This document shows, one piece after another, positions 45,390 through 54,005 of a DNA stretch of 64,000 nucleotides. This DNA comes from Streptomyces sp. T12. GTDB lineage: Bacteria > Actinomycetota > Actinomycetes > Streptomycetales > Streptomycetaceae. Location: positions 9,217,001-9,281,000 of the forward strand of contig NZ_CP117866.1 in the NCBI RefSeq assembly GCF_028736035.1, given 5' to 3'. The position numbers were made by a program, and so were the translations under genes. Below the pieces are notes generated by a model. That model saw only the letters and a list, made by a program, of their open reading frames with translations, was not told where the DNA came from and did not search any database. Positions within the stretch are counted from its first letter, which is position 1. Every line of letters begins with the position of its first letter.

Positions 45390-45620
45390 CTAGGGCTCCG
45401 CGGGACACCAGCTCTGCAACAGCCGGAAGAACTCCTCTTCGTTGCCACTCAGTCCCGCGTCCGCCAGGGCCTGTTCCGCCTCGGCGAGGACGGAGGGCGG
45501 GACGAGGGGTGGTCGGCGGGAGCCGGGGGGACCGTCGAACGCGGCTCGTACGGTGTGCAACAGCCGCAGATAGGCCTGGACGGCGGTGCGCTCGCGGTCG
45601 GTCAGTACGGCGGTGGGCAT
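45390..45620 (-). CDS. Small conserved-type hypothetical protein
   Basis: A 76-residue acidic-to-neutral protein, probably mostly helical (TDRERTAVQAYLRLLHTVRAAF, then LAEAEQALADAGLSGNEEEFFRLLQ). I do not recognise a named domain. The ATG at 45620 was preferred over an upstream start because GGGGAGAG precedes it. It converges with the PPTase gene and is divergent from the next hydrolase; no function is proposed. Confidence 0.6.
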   Translation of the reverse strand: MPTAVLTDRERTAVQAYLRLLHTVRAAFDGPPGSRRPPLVPPSVLAEAEQALADAGLSGNEEEFFRLLQSWCPAEP

Positions 45621-45865
45621 CGGTCGGCTCTCCCCAAGTCGGCGTCGTCGCGTCACGCCCCCGCATATGAGGGCGCATCACCAGCTTGCCGTCCACCACT
45701 GACAATCGGGTTCGTCCACGCGTCGGTTCGCCCGCTTAGCGGAGGGGAAACCTCCCCGAAATCCCTTGTGGGAAAGCCGTCCTACGCTGGAAGGAAGGGC
45801 TTTCGGCCGCGCTCTCGCGGCCAGGGAGCGCGTACAGGAACGGTGTGAAGAACGGAGGCGAGTGC

Positions 45866-46909
45866 GTGGTCGACGTCCCACGACGGCACCCGGCGCGCGC
45901 CGTACGACTGCGTCCGGTGGGCGACGGAGAACTCGAGTTGCGGTACCGCGTCGTGCACGGCTACCGGCGCGCCTTCCGGATGGCCGGCGAGGGTCCGGCG
46001 CTGGTGCTGATCCACGGCATAGGGGACTCCTCCGACACCTGGGCCGAGCTGATCCCCGACCTCGCCCGTACGCACACCGTGATCGCCCCCGACCTGCTCG
46101 GCCACGGTGCGTCGGACAAGCCGCGCGCCGACTACTCGGTGGCCGCGTACGCCAACGGCGTGCGCGATCTGCTCACCGCGCTCGGCATCGAGTCGGCGAC
46201 ACTGGTCGGGCACTCACTGGGCGGGGGAGTGGCGATGCAGTTCGCCTACCAGTTCCCCGAGCGCACCCAGCGGCTGATCCTGGTCAGCGCGGGCGGGGTG
46301 GGCCGCGAGGTCAATCCGGTGCTGCGGCTGGTCTCGTTGCCGGGCGCCCATCTGATGCTGTCGACGCTGCGGCTGCCGGGCATGCGGCTCCAAGTCGGGC
46401 TTGCGGTACGCCTGATGAGGCTCCTGGACACCGACCTCGGCCAGGACGCGCCGGAACTGCTCACCCTGGTCGACGCGCTGCCCGACGAAACCTCGCGCAA
46501 CGCCTTCATCCGTACTCTGCGGGCGGTCGTCGACTGGCGCGGACAGGTGGTCACCATGCTGGACCGCTGCTATCTGACCGAGGGCATGCCGACCATGCTG
46601 CTGTGGGGCGACCGGGACAGCGTCGTACCGGTGCGGCACGCCTACGGCGCGCACGAGGCGATGCCCGGCAGCCGGCTGGAGATCTTCGAAGGTGCGGGCC
46701 ACTTCCCGTTCCACACCGACCCGGCCCGCTTCGTCACCCTGGTCGAGGAGTTCACCAGTGGCACGGACCCCGCCGACTGGAGCCGCGAGAACTGGCGCGA
46801 GCTGCTGCGAGCGGGGCGGCCCGGCACGGCGGCGGGACAGCCGGACACGGACCGGGCACGCGCGGTGGAACGGAACCTGCGGGAGGCGAGCGAACGCAGC
46901 GCGACCTGA
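45866..46909 (+). CDS. Alpha/beta hydrolase, lipase/esterase-like
   Basis: This 347-residue hydrolase has LIHGIGDSSDTW as oxyanion region, nucleophile elbow GHSLGGG, acid in LLWGDRDSVVP and His in EGAGHFPFHT. The set is typical of epoxide hydrolase/haloperoxidase-like alpha/beta hydrolases. No signal peptide is clear. The GTG at 45866 follows GGAGG by 7 bases; an upstream GTG at 45845 with AGGA would add seven residues. The substrate is unknown. Confidence 0.85.
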   Translation: MVDVPRRHPARAVRLRPVGDGELELRYRVVHGYRRAFRMAGEGPALVLIHGIGDSSDTWAELIPDLARTHTVIAPDLLGHGASDKPRADYSVAAYANGVRDLLTALGIESATLVGHSLGGGVAMQFAYQFPERTQRLILVSAGGVGREVNPVLRLVSLPGAHLMLSTLRLPGMRLQVGLAVRLMRLLDTDLGQDAPELLTLVDALPDETSRNAFIRTLRAVVDWRGQVVTMLDRCYLTEGMPTMLLWGDRDSVVPVRHAYGAHEAMPGSRLEIFEGAGHFPFHTDPARFVTLVEEFTSGTDPADWSRENWRELLRAGRPGTAAGQPDTDRARAVERNLREASERSAT

Positions 46910-46944
46910 CCCGAGCGGCCGTACCCGGCCCGGCGTGCCCTCGA

Positions 46945-47487
46945 TCAGCCCTGTGGCCCGAGGTAACCCAGCGACGCCTCGATCCGCCCCGCCAGATGGT
47001 CCCGCTGCCCCCGCACCGACGAGACCGCCAGCCACGCACGGCACTTGCTGGCCAGCAGCAGACCGAAGGTCTCGGCCTCCTTCTCCTCGGCCTGGTCGAA
47101 GTGGCTGCGGGCGGCGACCTTCAGGACCGTCGATCGCAGGTCGGCCTCGTCGTCGAGGAGGCGGGCCGCCACGGTGGCACCCTCGATGCTGTGGCTGCAG
47201 TGGCCGGCCTTCATGTGCCACAGCTCGTGGCCGAGGATCACCAACTGATGGTCGGGGGCGGTGCGTTCCTCGATCACGACGAGGTCCTGGTCGGCCATGT
47301 CGAGCCACAGCCCGCTGGCCGTGCCGGGCGGGAAGGCGGCCGTACGGAAGAGGACCGGGCGGCCGCGGCGTCTGCTCATCGCGTCGCACAGGGCGCCGTA
47401 CAGCTTCTCGGGCGCCGCGGGCGCGGGAAGCGTCAGCTCCGCGACCAACTCGCCGCACAGGCGGCGCATTTCCTTACCAGTGCCCAC
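46945..47487 (-). CDS. HExxH metallopeptidase-like protein (ImmA/IrrE-type partner)
   Basis: A 180-residue protein with ILGHELWHMKAGH, a zinc-peptidase HExxH motif, in the middle. Proteins of this size next to XRE regulators are usually ImmA/IrrE-like; in actinomycetes they are often annotated as toxin components. The upstream gene is an XRE regulator 35 bases away on the same strand, which fits a pair in which the peptidase cleaves or relieves the regulator. The GTG at 47487 follows CGGGAGAA; an ATG at 47469 is the alternative start. Confidence 0.75.
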   Translation of the reverse strand: MGTGKEMRRLCGELVAELTLPAPAAPEKLYGALCDAMSRRRGRPVLFRTAAFPPGTASGLWLDMADQDLVVIEERTAPDHQLVILGHELWHMKAGHCSHSIEGATVAARLLDDEADLRSTVLKVAARSHFDQAEEKEAETFGLLLASKCRAWLAVSSVRGQRDHLAGRIEASLGYLGPQG

Positions 47488-47522
47488 AGTTCTCCCGTTC
47501 TTCCCCGGTTTTCCCCTCCGGA

Positions 47523-48173
47523 TCACGACTCGGGCCGCTTGACGCTTTCCAAGAGCATGTCCAGCCACTCCGCGACCTTGTCGCGGTGCTGGTCGGTGGG
47601 CAGTTGGGCGGCCCGCCAGGCGATTCCGCGCACGCCGTGGTCCTGCAGCAGCTTCTCCAGCGGATCCTCGGCGGCCTGGGCCGCCTCGCGCTCCGCGAGC
47701 TTTTGCAGCAGGTCCTGCTCGGTGCGCTGGAGGGCGCCCGCGAGCGCCTCGGGGTCCTCGGCCGTGAGGAATCCGGCGTGCACGCGGAAGAAACGCTGGA
47801 TGGCGTCACAGTGTTCCATGGTGGGACGCCGGTCGCCGTTGATGAGAGCGCCTGCCTGCTGGCGCGACATGCCCGCGCCGTCGGCGATCTCCTGCTGGGT
47901 GTACTTACGGCCGTTCGGCTTGAGGCGGGTGCGGCGCAGGAGGTCGAGGCGCTGCAGGAACCGGGCCTGGACGTCCGGCTCGCCCGCCGGGCGACCGCTC
48001 AGCAGGGCCCTGACCACGGGCTCCGGGACGCCGGAGGCGGCGGACAGGCGGCCGGTGGCGAAGACCTCCGCGTGCGGCACGCCGAGCCGGTCGGCGAGCG
48101 CGGTGACACGAGCGACGACGGCCGGCAGTGCGGCCGTCGGCGCGGCGCCCGAACCCTCGAAGCCATCCGTCAC
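47523..48173 (-). CDS. XRE family helix-turn-helix regulator
   Basis: This 216-residue protein carries one HTH of the Cro/C1 type (KYTQQEIADGAGMSRQQAGALINGDRRPT, about residues 90-118). An N-terminal region of about 85 residues precedes it, and a charged helical C-terminus follows. It is paired with the HExxH protein downstream. The GTG at 48173 follows GTAGGAG at proper distance. It is divergent from the MmyB-type gene; the 223-base gap between them may hold promoters for both. Confidence 0.82.
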   Translation of the reverse strand: MTDGFEGSGAAPTAALPAVVARVTALADRLGVPHAEVFATGRLSAASGVPEPVVRALLSGRPAGEPDVQARFLQRLDLLRRTRLKPNGRKYTQQEIADGAGMSRQQAGALINGDRRPTMEHCDAIQRFFRVHAGFLTAEDPEALAGALQRTEQDLLQKLAEREAAQAAEDPLEKLLQDHGVRGIAWRAAQLPTDQHRDKVAEWLDMLLESVKRPES

Positions 48174-48320
48174 CGACAGAACTCCTACGTCTCTCACAGG
48201 CTTCTCACAAACGGTTGCCGTGAACTTGACGGAGATTACCGGGTGGTTCGAACTCACATCCAGGTCTCGCCACAACTGTGGCCAATTTCAGCCGTCAACA
48301 GGCATGAAATGCCACGATAG

Positions 48321-48350
48321 TTGACACGCCTCGAGCCGGGGCAGCAGGAT
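48321..48350 (+). promoter_or_regulatory. Candidate promoter for the MmyB-type gene
   Basis: TTGACA (48321-48326) and CAGGAT (48345-48350) are 18 bases apart, near the Streptomyces housekeeping consensus (TTGACN, TAGRRT). The start codon of the next gene lies 47 bases downstream. Confidence 0.4.
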
Positions 48351-48396
48351 CAAGACGCCGCGTGAAGGCCGCATAGGCAAGAGGGGTGACCTCCCG

Positions 48397-49059
48397 ATGG
48401 CATATCAGGCAGGTGGGCAGCGGTCCGTACCGCGGCCCGCCCCCGACAGTCCCGAGGCCCAGGCGTATCTGCGGGACTACGCCACCCTCCTGGAGGCCGT
48501 GCCCTTCCCGTCCGTCATCCTCGACCACCGCTGGGACGTCGTTCTGGCGAACACCGCTTTCGCGTCACTTTTCCGCGGCGTGGGCCCGCACCCCACGGCC
48601 ATGCCCGACGACAACTTCCTCAGGTTCGTGCTCTTCCACCCGGACGCGAGCACGGTTCTCGGTGAGCACGAGTCCAGCTGGTGCCTGCCGATGCTGGCCC
48701 ACTTCGCGGCCGCCGTGGAACGGCACGGCCACGACCACGGCCTGCAGGCCATCCGCCGGGAGATCGCCCAGGACCCCATCATGGAGGCGGCCTACCGGCA
48801 GGGCCTGCCGCACTGGATCCGTGCGGTCGGCGAGCGGGCCGTCGCCCATGACGGCGCCGTCCGTCCGTTGCTGCACCCCGACCCGCGCTGGGGTGCGACC
48901 GAATGCCGGGTCGTCGACGAGACGCCCAGGACCCTTCAGGAGATGGGCTACACCCGGCTGACGCTGGTCATGCGGGAGGTGCGCCGCGACCGATCCAGGG
49001 CGCGCACGGCCCGCCGCACCGCGGCCCACCTGCGCGTGGTGCCCGCCCCCGAGGACTGA
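48397..49059 (+). CDS. Stand-alone MmyB-type ligand-binding domain protein
   Basis: A 220-residue protein that matches the PAS-like C-terminal domain of MmyB/XRE regulators: LLEAVPFPSVILDHRWDVVLANTAFASLF, then NFLRFVLFHPDA and DPIMEAAYRQGLPHWI. In those regulators the domain binds a small hydrophobic ligand such as a fatty acid. Here the usual N-terminal helix-turn-helix is absent, so it is either a ligand sensor acting through another protein or a remnant. It is divergent from an XRE regulator whose DNA-binding domain could be its partner. Confidence 0.75.
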   Translation: MAYQAGGQRSVPRPAPDSPEAQAYLRDYATLLEAVPFPSVILDHRWDVVLANTAFASLFRGVGPHPTAMPDDNFLRFVLFHPDASTVLGEHESSWCLPMLAHFAAAVERHGHDHGLQAIRREIAQDPIMEAAYRQGLPHWIRAVGERAVAHDGAVRPLLHPDPRWGATECRVVDETPRTLQEMGYTRLTLVMREVRRDRSRARTARRTAAHLRVVPAPED

Positions 49060-49060
49060 A

Positions 49061-49099
49061 CGGGGCACCGTCGGCGTTCAGGTCGCCGACGGCGCCCCG
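49061..49099 (+). terminator. 16-bp hairpin after the MmyB-type gene
   Basis: CGGGGCACCGTCGGCG and CGCCGACGGCGCCCCG pair over 16 bp with one mismatch around a 7-base loop, starting at the first base after the stop codon. Confidence 0.8.
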
Positions 49100-49161
49100 T
49101 CAGCGCGCTGCCCGGTTCCTGCGAGGAGACGGCGCGGGACTGTTCCCTCCCTGTGTGGTGT

Positions 49162-49178
49162 GTGACATAGTACTGACG
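49162..49178 (+). promoter_or_regulatory. Motif GTGACATAGTAC before the hydroxyproline operon
   Basis: GTGACATAGTAC (49162-49173) recurs as GTGACATTGCAC at 53981-53992 upstream of the gntR gene (10 of 12 identical). The first copy touches the GTG start of the operon with no ribosome-binding site between, so it may combine a -10 element (TAGTAC) for a leaderless message with a GntR operator. Confidence 0.4.
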
Positions 49179-50329
49179 TGACCGAGCGACTGACCTGCGA
49201 CGTCGTGGTCGTCGGAGCCGGGATGGCAGGCGCTGCCTGCGCGCTGTACGCGGCTCGGGCGGGCCTCGACGTCATCCTCGTCGACCGCGGCCCGGTGGCC
49301 GGCGGCACGACCGGCGCCGGCGAGGGCAACATCCTCGTCTCCGACAAGGAACCGGGCCCGGAGCTCGACCTCGCGCTGCTGTCCGGCCGCCTGTGGGGCG
49401 AGCTGGCGCAGGAGTTCGGGGCGGCCGTCGAGTACGAGGCGAAGGGCGGTGTCGTCGTGGCCTCGTCCGCGGACGGGCTCGCGGCGCTGGAGCGGTTCGC
49501 CGCGGGGCAGCGCGCCGCAGGGGTCGTCGCGGAACCGGTCGCGGGTGACGCGCTGTACGAACTCGAACCCCATCTCGCCCCCGGCCTGCCCGGCGCCGTC
49601 CACTACCCCCAGGACTGCCAGGTCATGCCCGCCCTGGCCGCCGCCCACCTCGCCCGCGCCTCGGGCACCCGCCTGTTCACCGGCCGGACAGTGACGGACG
49701 TCCTGAGCACGCCGGACGGCGCGGTGCGCGGCGTCCGCACGGACCAGGGCGACATCCACACCCCGGCGATCGTCAACGCGGCCGGCACCTGGGGCGCAGA
49801 GCTTGCCGCACTCGCGGGCGTCCGCCTCCCCGTCCTCCCGCGGCGCGGCTTCGTCCTCGTCACCGAGCCGCTGCCCCGCCTGGTCCGCCACAAGGTGTAC
49901 GCCGCTGACTACGTGGCCGACGTGGCCAGCGATTCGGCAGCGCTGCAGACCTCGCCGGTCGTCGAGGGCACGGCGGCGGGACCGATCCTGATCGGGGCGA
50001 GCCGCGAACGGGTCGGCTTCGACCGGACCTTCTCCCTGCCCGTCGTACGGGCGCTCGCGGCGGGCGCGACGCGGCTGTTCCCGTTCCTGTCGGACGTGCA
50101 CGCGATGCGCGCCTACCTGGGCTTCCGCCCGTACCTGCCCGACCACCTGCCCGCCATCGGGCCCGACCCCCGGGTTCCCGGCCTGCATCACGCCTGCGGT
50201 CACGAGGGCGCCGGCATCGGACTCGCCACCGGCACCGGTCACTTGATCGCGCAGGCGCTGACCGCGAAGGCCCCCGACCTGGACCTGACGCCGTTCCGCC
50301 CCGACCGCTTCGCCGAGGAGGCCGTATGA
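49178..50329 (+). CDS. D-hydroxyproline dehydrogenase, FAD subunit (DAO family)
   Basis: This 383-residue flavoprotein starts with CDVVVVGAGMAGAACALYA, the FAD Rossmann loop of D-amino-acid/glycine oxidase proteins. Near the end CGHEGAGIGLATGTG closes the FAD site. With the next two genes it forms a heteromeric dehydrogenase of the kind that oxidises cis-4-hydroxy-D-proline to pyrroline-4-hydroxy-2-carboxylate. The GTG at 49178 lacks a ribosome-binding site, which suggests a leaderless transcript. It overlaps the ferredoxin-like gene by 4 bases. Confidence 0.85.
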   Translation: MTERLTCDVVVVGAGMAGAACALYAARAGLDVILVDRGPVAGGTTGAGEGNILVSDKEPGPELDLALLSGRLWGELAQEFGAAVEYEAKGGVVVASSADGLAALERFAAGQRAAGVVAEPVAGDALYELEPHLAPGLPGAVHYPQDCQVMPALAAAHLARASGTRLFTGRTVTDVLSTPDGAVRGVRTDQGDIHTPAIVNAAGTWGAELAALAGVRLPVLPRRGFVLVTEPLPRLVRHKVYAADYVADVASDSAALQTSPVVEGTAAGPILIGASRERVGFDRTFSLPVVRALAAGATRLFPFLSDVHAMRAYLGFRPYLPDHLPAIGPDPRVPGLHHACGHEGAGIGLATGTGHLIAQALTAKAPDLDLTPFRPDRFAEEAV

Positions 50330-50628
50330 GAACCCCTCTGGAGCTTGCCGACGCCCACCCGGGACCGGCCTTCACGGTCACCCTGGACGGCCGCGAGATC
50401 GAGGCACTGCCCGGCCGGACGGTCGCCGCCGCGCTCTGGGCGGCCGGGGTCACGTCGTGGCGCAGCACTCGGGGCGAGAGGCGCCCACGTGGCGTCTTCT
50501 GTGGCATCGGCGTCTGCTTCGACTGCCTGGTCACCGTCAACGACCGCCCGAACCAGCGGGCTTGCCTGGTGCCCTTGCACCCGGGCGACGTCATCCGCAC
50601 GCAGGAGGGGACGGGGCACGATGGCTGA
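50326..50628 (+). CDS. D-hydroxyproline dehydrogenase, [2Fe-2S] small subunit
   Basis: A 100-residue ferredoxin-like subunit. The cluster ligands are visible in RGVFCGIGVCFDCLVTVN (C-x4-C-x2-C) with a further Cys in RACLVPL. Subunits of this size occur in sarcosine-oxidase-like and D-hydroxyproline dehydrogenase complexes, passing electrons between flavins. It overlaps both neighbours, by 4 and 8 bases, consistent with a fixed complex. Confidence 0.87.
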   Translation: MRTPLELADAHPGPAFTVTLDGREIEALPGRTVAAALWAAGVTSWRSTRGERRPRGVFCGIGVCFDCLVTVNDRPNQRACLVPLHPGDVIRTQEGTGHDG

Positions 50629-52000
50629 CCTCGCGGTGATCGGCGCGGGTCCGGCGGGACTCGCCGCGGCGCTGGCGGCCGCCGCCCAGGGCGTGACGGT
50701 CGCGGTCGTCGACTCGGCGACGGAAGCGGGCGGGCAGTTCTACCGTCAGCCCGCGTCCGGTCTCCGCGCACGGCGACCGCAGGCCCTGCACCACCAGTGG
50801 CGAACCTGGGAACGGCTGAAGGACGGTCTGACCGGGAGCGGTGTCCGGTTGTTGACGGATCATCATGTCTGGTCCGTGGAGCGGGACTCCGACGGTTTCA
50901 CCGTGCACGCCCTGCTCGGCCCCGAGCAGCGCGAGCCGGTCGCCGTGCGCGCCGACGCCGTACTCCTCGCCACCGGCGGCTACGAGCGGGTGCTTCCCTT
51001 CCCCGGCTGGACCCTTCCCGGTGTCGTCACCGCCGGTGGTGCGCAGGCGATGCTGAAGGGCGGGCTCGTGGCGCCGGGGCGCAGAGCGGTCGTCGCCGGG
51101 ACCGGCCCGTTGCTGCTGCCCGTGGCGACCGGGCTCGCGGCGGCGGGCGTCGAGATCGCGGCGCTCGTCGAGGCGGCAGGCCCCAAGGACCTCGTACGGC
51201 ACGGGCGGGCGCTGGCCGGCAAGCTTCCCGAGGGCGCCGGATACGCGGCCCGCCTCCTGCGTCACCGCGTCCGCCTCCTCTCGCGCCATACGGTCGTCCG
51301 CGCCCACGGCGACGAGCGGCTCACCGGTGTCACCGTGGCCGCGCTCGACACCGACGGGCGCGTCCGCCCCGGCACCGGGCGGTACCTCCCGTGCGACACC
51401 CTCGCCGTCGGACACGGGATGCTCCCGCACACCGACCTCGCCGAGACCCTCGGCTGCCGCCTGGACGGCCTCACGGTGGCCGTCGACGACGAGCAGCGCA
51501 CGGATGTGCCCGGCGTATGGGCGGCGGGCGAGTCCACCGGCATCGGCGGCGCGGCCCTCGCCCTGGCCGAAGGGCACATCGCCGGACGCTCGATCGCCGC
51601 ACGCCTGAAGGGCGCCGAACCCGATCCGACGCAGTGGGCGCCGGCTGCCAAGTCCCGTACGAAACTTCGGAAGTCGGCCGCCGCCCTCGACGCCGCGTAC
51701 CCGCCGCCCGCGCACTGGAGCGACCAGGTCACCGACGACACCCTCGTCTGCCGGTGCGAGGAGGTCACCGCGGGGGCCGTCCGCGAGGCCGTGGACGAGC
51801 TCGGGGCGGGCGACGTCCGCACCGTGAAACTGCTGACCCGGGCCGGCATGGGCTGGTGCCAGGGACGTGTGTGCGGGCCCGCGGTCGCCGGGCTCGCCGG
51901 ATGTGAACTCACCCCGTCCCGGCCGTCCTTCGCGCGACCCGTACCGCTCGGTGTGCTCGCTCGGCAGCACGGCATGGCCACGGAGAAAGGAACCTCATGA
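50621..52000 (+). CDS. D-hydroxyproline dehydrogenase, large FAD/NAD-type subunit
   Basis: This 459-residue pyridine-nucleotide-disulfide-type flavoprotein begins DLAVIGAGPAGLAAALAA. It has a second dinucleotide loop (VVAGTGPLLLPVATG near residue 158). A C-terminal BFD-like segment carries Cys ligands (LVCRCEEVTAG and GWCQGRVCGP) for a [2Fe-2S] cluster. It pairs with the DAO-family and ferredoxin-like subunits in amino-acid dehydrogenase complexes. GCAGGAGGGG precedes the ATG, which lies inside the end of the small-subunit gene. Confidence 0.87.
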   Translation: MADLAVIGAGPAGLAAALAAAAQGVTVAVVDSATEAGGQFYRQPASGLRARRPQALHHQWRTWERLKDGLTGSGVRLLTDHHVWSVERDSDGFTVHALLGPEQREPVAVRADAVLLATGGYERVLPFPGWTLPGVVTAGGAQAMLKGGLVAPGRRAVVAGTGPLLLPVATGLAAAGVEIAALVEAAGPKDLVRHGRALAGKLPEGAGYAARLLRHRVRLLSRHTVVRAHGDERLTGVTVAALDTDGRVRPGTGRYLPCDTLAVGHGMLPHTDLAETLGCRLDGLTVAVDDEQRTDVPGVWAAGESTGIGGAALALAEGHIAGRSIAARLKGAEPDPTQWAPAAKSRTKLRKSAAALDAAYPPPAHWSDQVTDDTLVCRCEEVTAGAVREAVDELGAGDVRTVKLLTRAGMGWCQGRVCGPAVAGLAGCELTPSRPSFARPVPLGVLARQHGMATEKGTS

Positions 52001-52899
52001 CCGACCGAATGACCGACCACCGCCCCTGGCGCGGCGTCCTCGTCGCCACCGCGCTCCCGCTCGACGACGACCTCCGCGTCGACCACGGCAGGTACGCCGA
52101 GCACTGCGCCTGGCTCGTCGAGAACGGCTGTGACGGCGTCGTGCCGAACGGCTCGCTCGGGGAGTACCAGGTCCTCACCCCCGAGGAGCGGGCGAAGGTC
52201 GTGGAGACCGCCGTGGCCGCGATCGGCGGCTCGCGGGTGATGCCCGGAGTGGCCGCCTACGGCTCGGCCGAGTCCCGCCGCTGGGCCGAGCAGGCGCGCG
52301 ACGCGGGCTGTGCGTCCGTGATGCTGCTGCCGCCCAACGCCTACCGTGCCGACGAGCGCTCGGTGCTGTCGCACTATGCGGAGGTCGCCGAGGCGGGCAT
52401 CCCGATCGTGGCGTACAACAACCCCATCGACACCAAGGTCGACCTCGTCCCCGAACTGCTCGCCAAGCTGCACGGCGAGGGGTACATCCAGGCGGTGAAG
52501 GAGTTCTCCGGCGACGTCCGTCGCGCCTACCAGCTCGCTGAACTCGCCCCAGAACTGGACCTGTTGATCGGCGCCGACGACGTCCTGCTGGAACTCGCGA
52601 TCGCCGGCGCCAAGGGGTGGGTCGCCGGTTACCCGAACGCGCTGCCGAGGTCCACCGTGGAGCTGTATCGCGCGGCCGTGGGCGGCGACCTCGGCACCGC
52701 GAAGAAGCTCTACGAGCAGCTGCACCCGCTGCTGCGCTGGGACTCCAAGGTCGAGTTCGTGCAGGCGATCAAGCTCTCCATGGACATCGTCGGCCGCCAC
52801 GGGGGACGCTGCCGTCCACCACGGGTGCCCCTGCTGCCCGAGCAGGAGGCCACGATCCGCGCCGCCACCGAGCAGGCCGTCGCCGCAGGGCTCGCGTAA
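51997..52899 (+). CDS. DapA-family deaminase (pyrroline-4-hydroxy-2-carboxylate deaminase candidate)
   Basis: A 300-residue DHDPS/NAL superfamily lyase. The Schiff-base lysine is in IQAVKEFSGD and the catalytic Tyr in PIVAYNNPID. In hydroxyproline breakdown a member of this family converts pyrroline-4-hydroxy-2-carboxylate to alpha-ketoglutarate semialdehyde with loss of ammonia. Its place between the dehydrogenase subunits and the epimerase supports this. The start overlaps the preceding stop (ATGA). Confidence 0.86.
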   Translation: MTDRMTDHRPWRGVLVATALPLDDDLRVDHGRYAEHCAWLVENGCDGVVPNGSLGEYQVLTPEERAKVVETAVAAIGGSRVMPGVAAYGSAESRRWAEQARDAGCASVMLLPPNAYRADERSVLSHYAEVAEAGIPIVAYNNPIDTKVDLVPELLAKLHGEGYIQAVKEFSGDVRRAYQLAELAPELDLLIGADDVLLELAIAGAKGWVAGYPNALPRSTVELYRAAVGGDLGTAKKLYEQLHPLLRWDSKVEFVQAIKLSMDIVGRHGGRCRPPRVPLLPEQEATIRAATEQAVAAGLA

Positions 52900-52950
52900 C
52901 CGCACTCGCGCTGACCGCAAAGGATGCGTAACCGCAAAGGAGGCTGGACC

Positions 52951-53952
52951 GTGCGCAGCAAACTCGTCCTGCACGCCGTCGACTCACACACCGAGGGCAT
53001 GCCCACCCGCGTCATCACCGGGGGCATCGGCACGATCCCGGGCGCGACCATGAACGAGCGGCGCCTGTACTTCCGTGAGCACCGCGACGACATCAAGCAG
53101 CTCCTGATGAACGAGCCGCGCGGCCACTCGGCGATGAGCGGCGTCGTCCTGCAGCCGCCCACCCGCCCCGACTGCGACTGGGGGGTGATCTACATCGAGG
53201 TCTCCGGCTATCTGCCGATGTGCGGGCACGGCACGATCGGCGTGGCGACCGTGCTCGTCGAGACCGGCATGGTGGAGGTCGTCGAGCCGGTCACCACGAT
53301 CCGGCTCGACACCCCGGCGGGCCTGGTCGTCGCCGAGGTGGCGGTGCAGGACGGCGCCGCGAAGGCGGTCACCCTCCAGAACGTGCCGTCCTTCTCCGTC
53401 GCCCTCGACCGCAAGATCGCACTGCCCGACGGGCGCACGGTGACATACGACATGGCATACGGCGGCAACTTCTACGCCATCCTGCCGCTGGAGGAGTTCG
53501 GGCTGCCCTTCGACCGCTCCCGCAAGGACGACATCCTCAAGGCGGGGCTCTCCCTCATGGCGGCGATCAACGCCGAGGAGGAGCCCGTGCACCCCGAGGA
53601 CCCGTCCATCCGCGGCTGCCACCACGTCCACCTGACCGCCCCCGGCGCCACCGCTCGCCACTCCCGGCACGCCATGGCGATCCACCCCGGCTGGTTCGAC
53701 CGCTCGCCCTGCGGCACGGGCACCAGCGCGCGGATGGCGCAGTTGCACGCCCGCGGTGAACTGCCCCTGCACACCGAGTTCGTGAACGAGTCCTTCATCG
53801 GGACACGGTTCACCGGCCGCCTCCTCGGCACCACCGAGGTCGCGGGCCGACCGGCCGTCCTGCCCAGCTTCACCGGCCGTGCCTGGATCACCGGCACCGC
53901 CCAGTACCTGCTCGATCCGACGGATCCGTTCCCGGCCGGGTTCGTGCTCTGA
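52951..53952 (+). CDS. 4-hydroxyproline 2-epimerase / proline racemase family
   Basis: This 333-residue enzyme has both catalytic cysteines of the proline racemase family: Cys91 in LPMCGHGTIG and Cys254 in SPCGTGTSA. Dehydratases of the family lack the second Cys, so epimerase or racemase chemistry is expected. With the other genes it should turn trans-4-hydroxy-L-proline into cis-4-hydroxy-D-proline. The GTG at 52951 follows AAAGGAGG by 7 bases. A short repeat ACCGCAAAGGA occurs twice just before it. Confidence 0.9.
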   Translation: MRSKLVLHAVDSHTEGMPTRVITGGIGTIPGATMNERRLYFREHRDDIKQLLMNEPRGHSAMSGVVLQPPTRPDCDWGVIYIEVSGYLPMCGHGTIGVATVLVETGMVEVVEPVTTIRLDTPAGLVVAEVAVQDGAAKAVTLQNVPSFSVALDRKIALPDGRTVTYDMAYGGNFYAILPLEEFGLPFDRSRKDDILKAGLSLMAAINAEEEPVHPEDPSIRGCHHVHLTAPGATARHSRHAMAIHPGWFDRSPCGTGTSARMAQLHARGELPLHTEFVNESFIGTRFTGRLLGTTEVAGRPAVLPSFTGRAWITGTAQYLLDPTDPFPAGFVL

Positions 53953-53980
53953 ACGTCGAGGATAATGAGGGACGTAACGC

Positions 53981-53992
53981 GTGACATTGCAC
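53981..53992 (+). promoter_or_regulatory. GTGACATTGCAC upstream of gntR
   Basis: This matches GTGACATAGTAC before the hydroxyproline operon at 10 of 12 positions and lies 14 bases before the gntR start. It may be a common operator or a shared promoter element. Confidence 0.4.
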
Positions 53993-54005
53993 AGCTAGGA
54001 GACCC

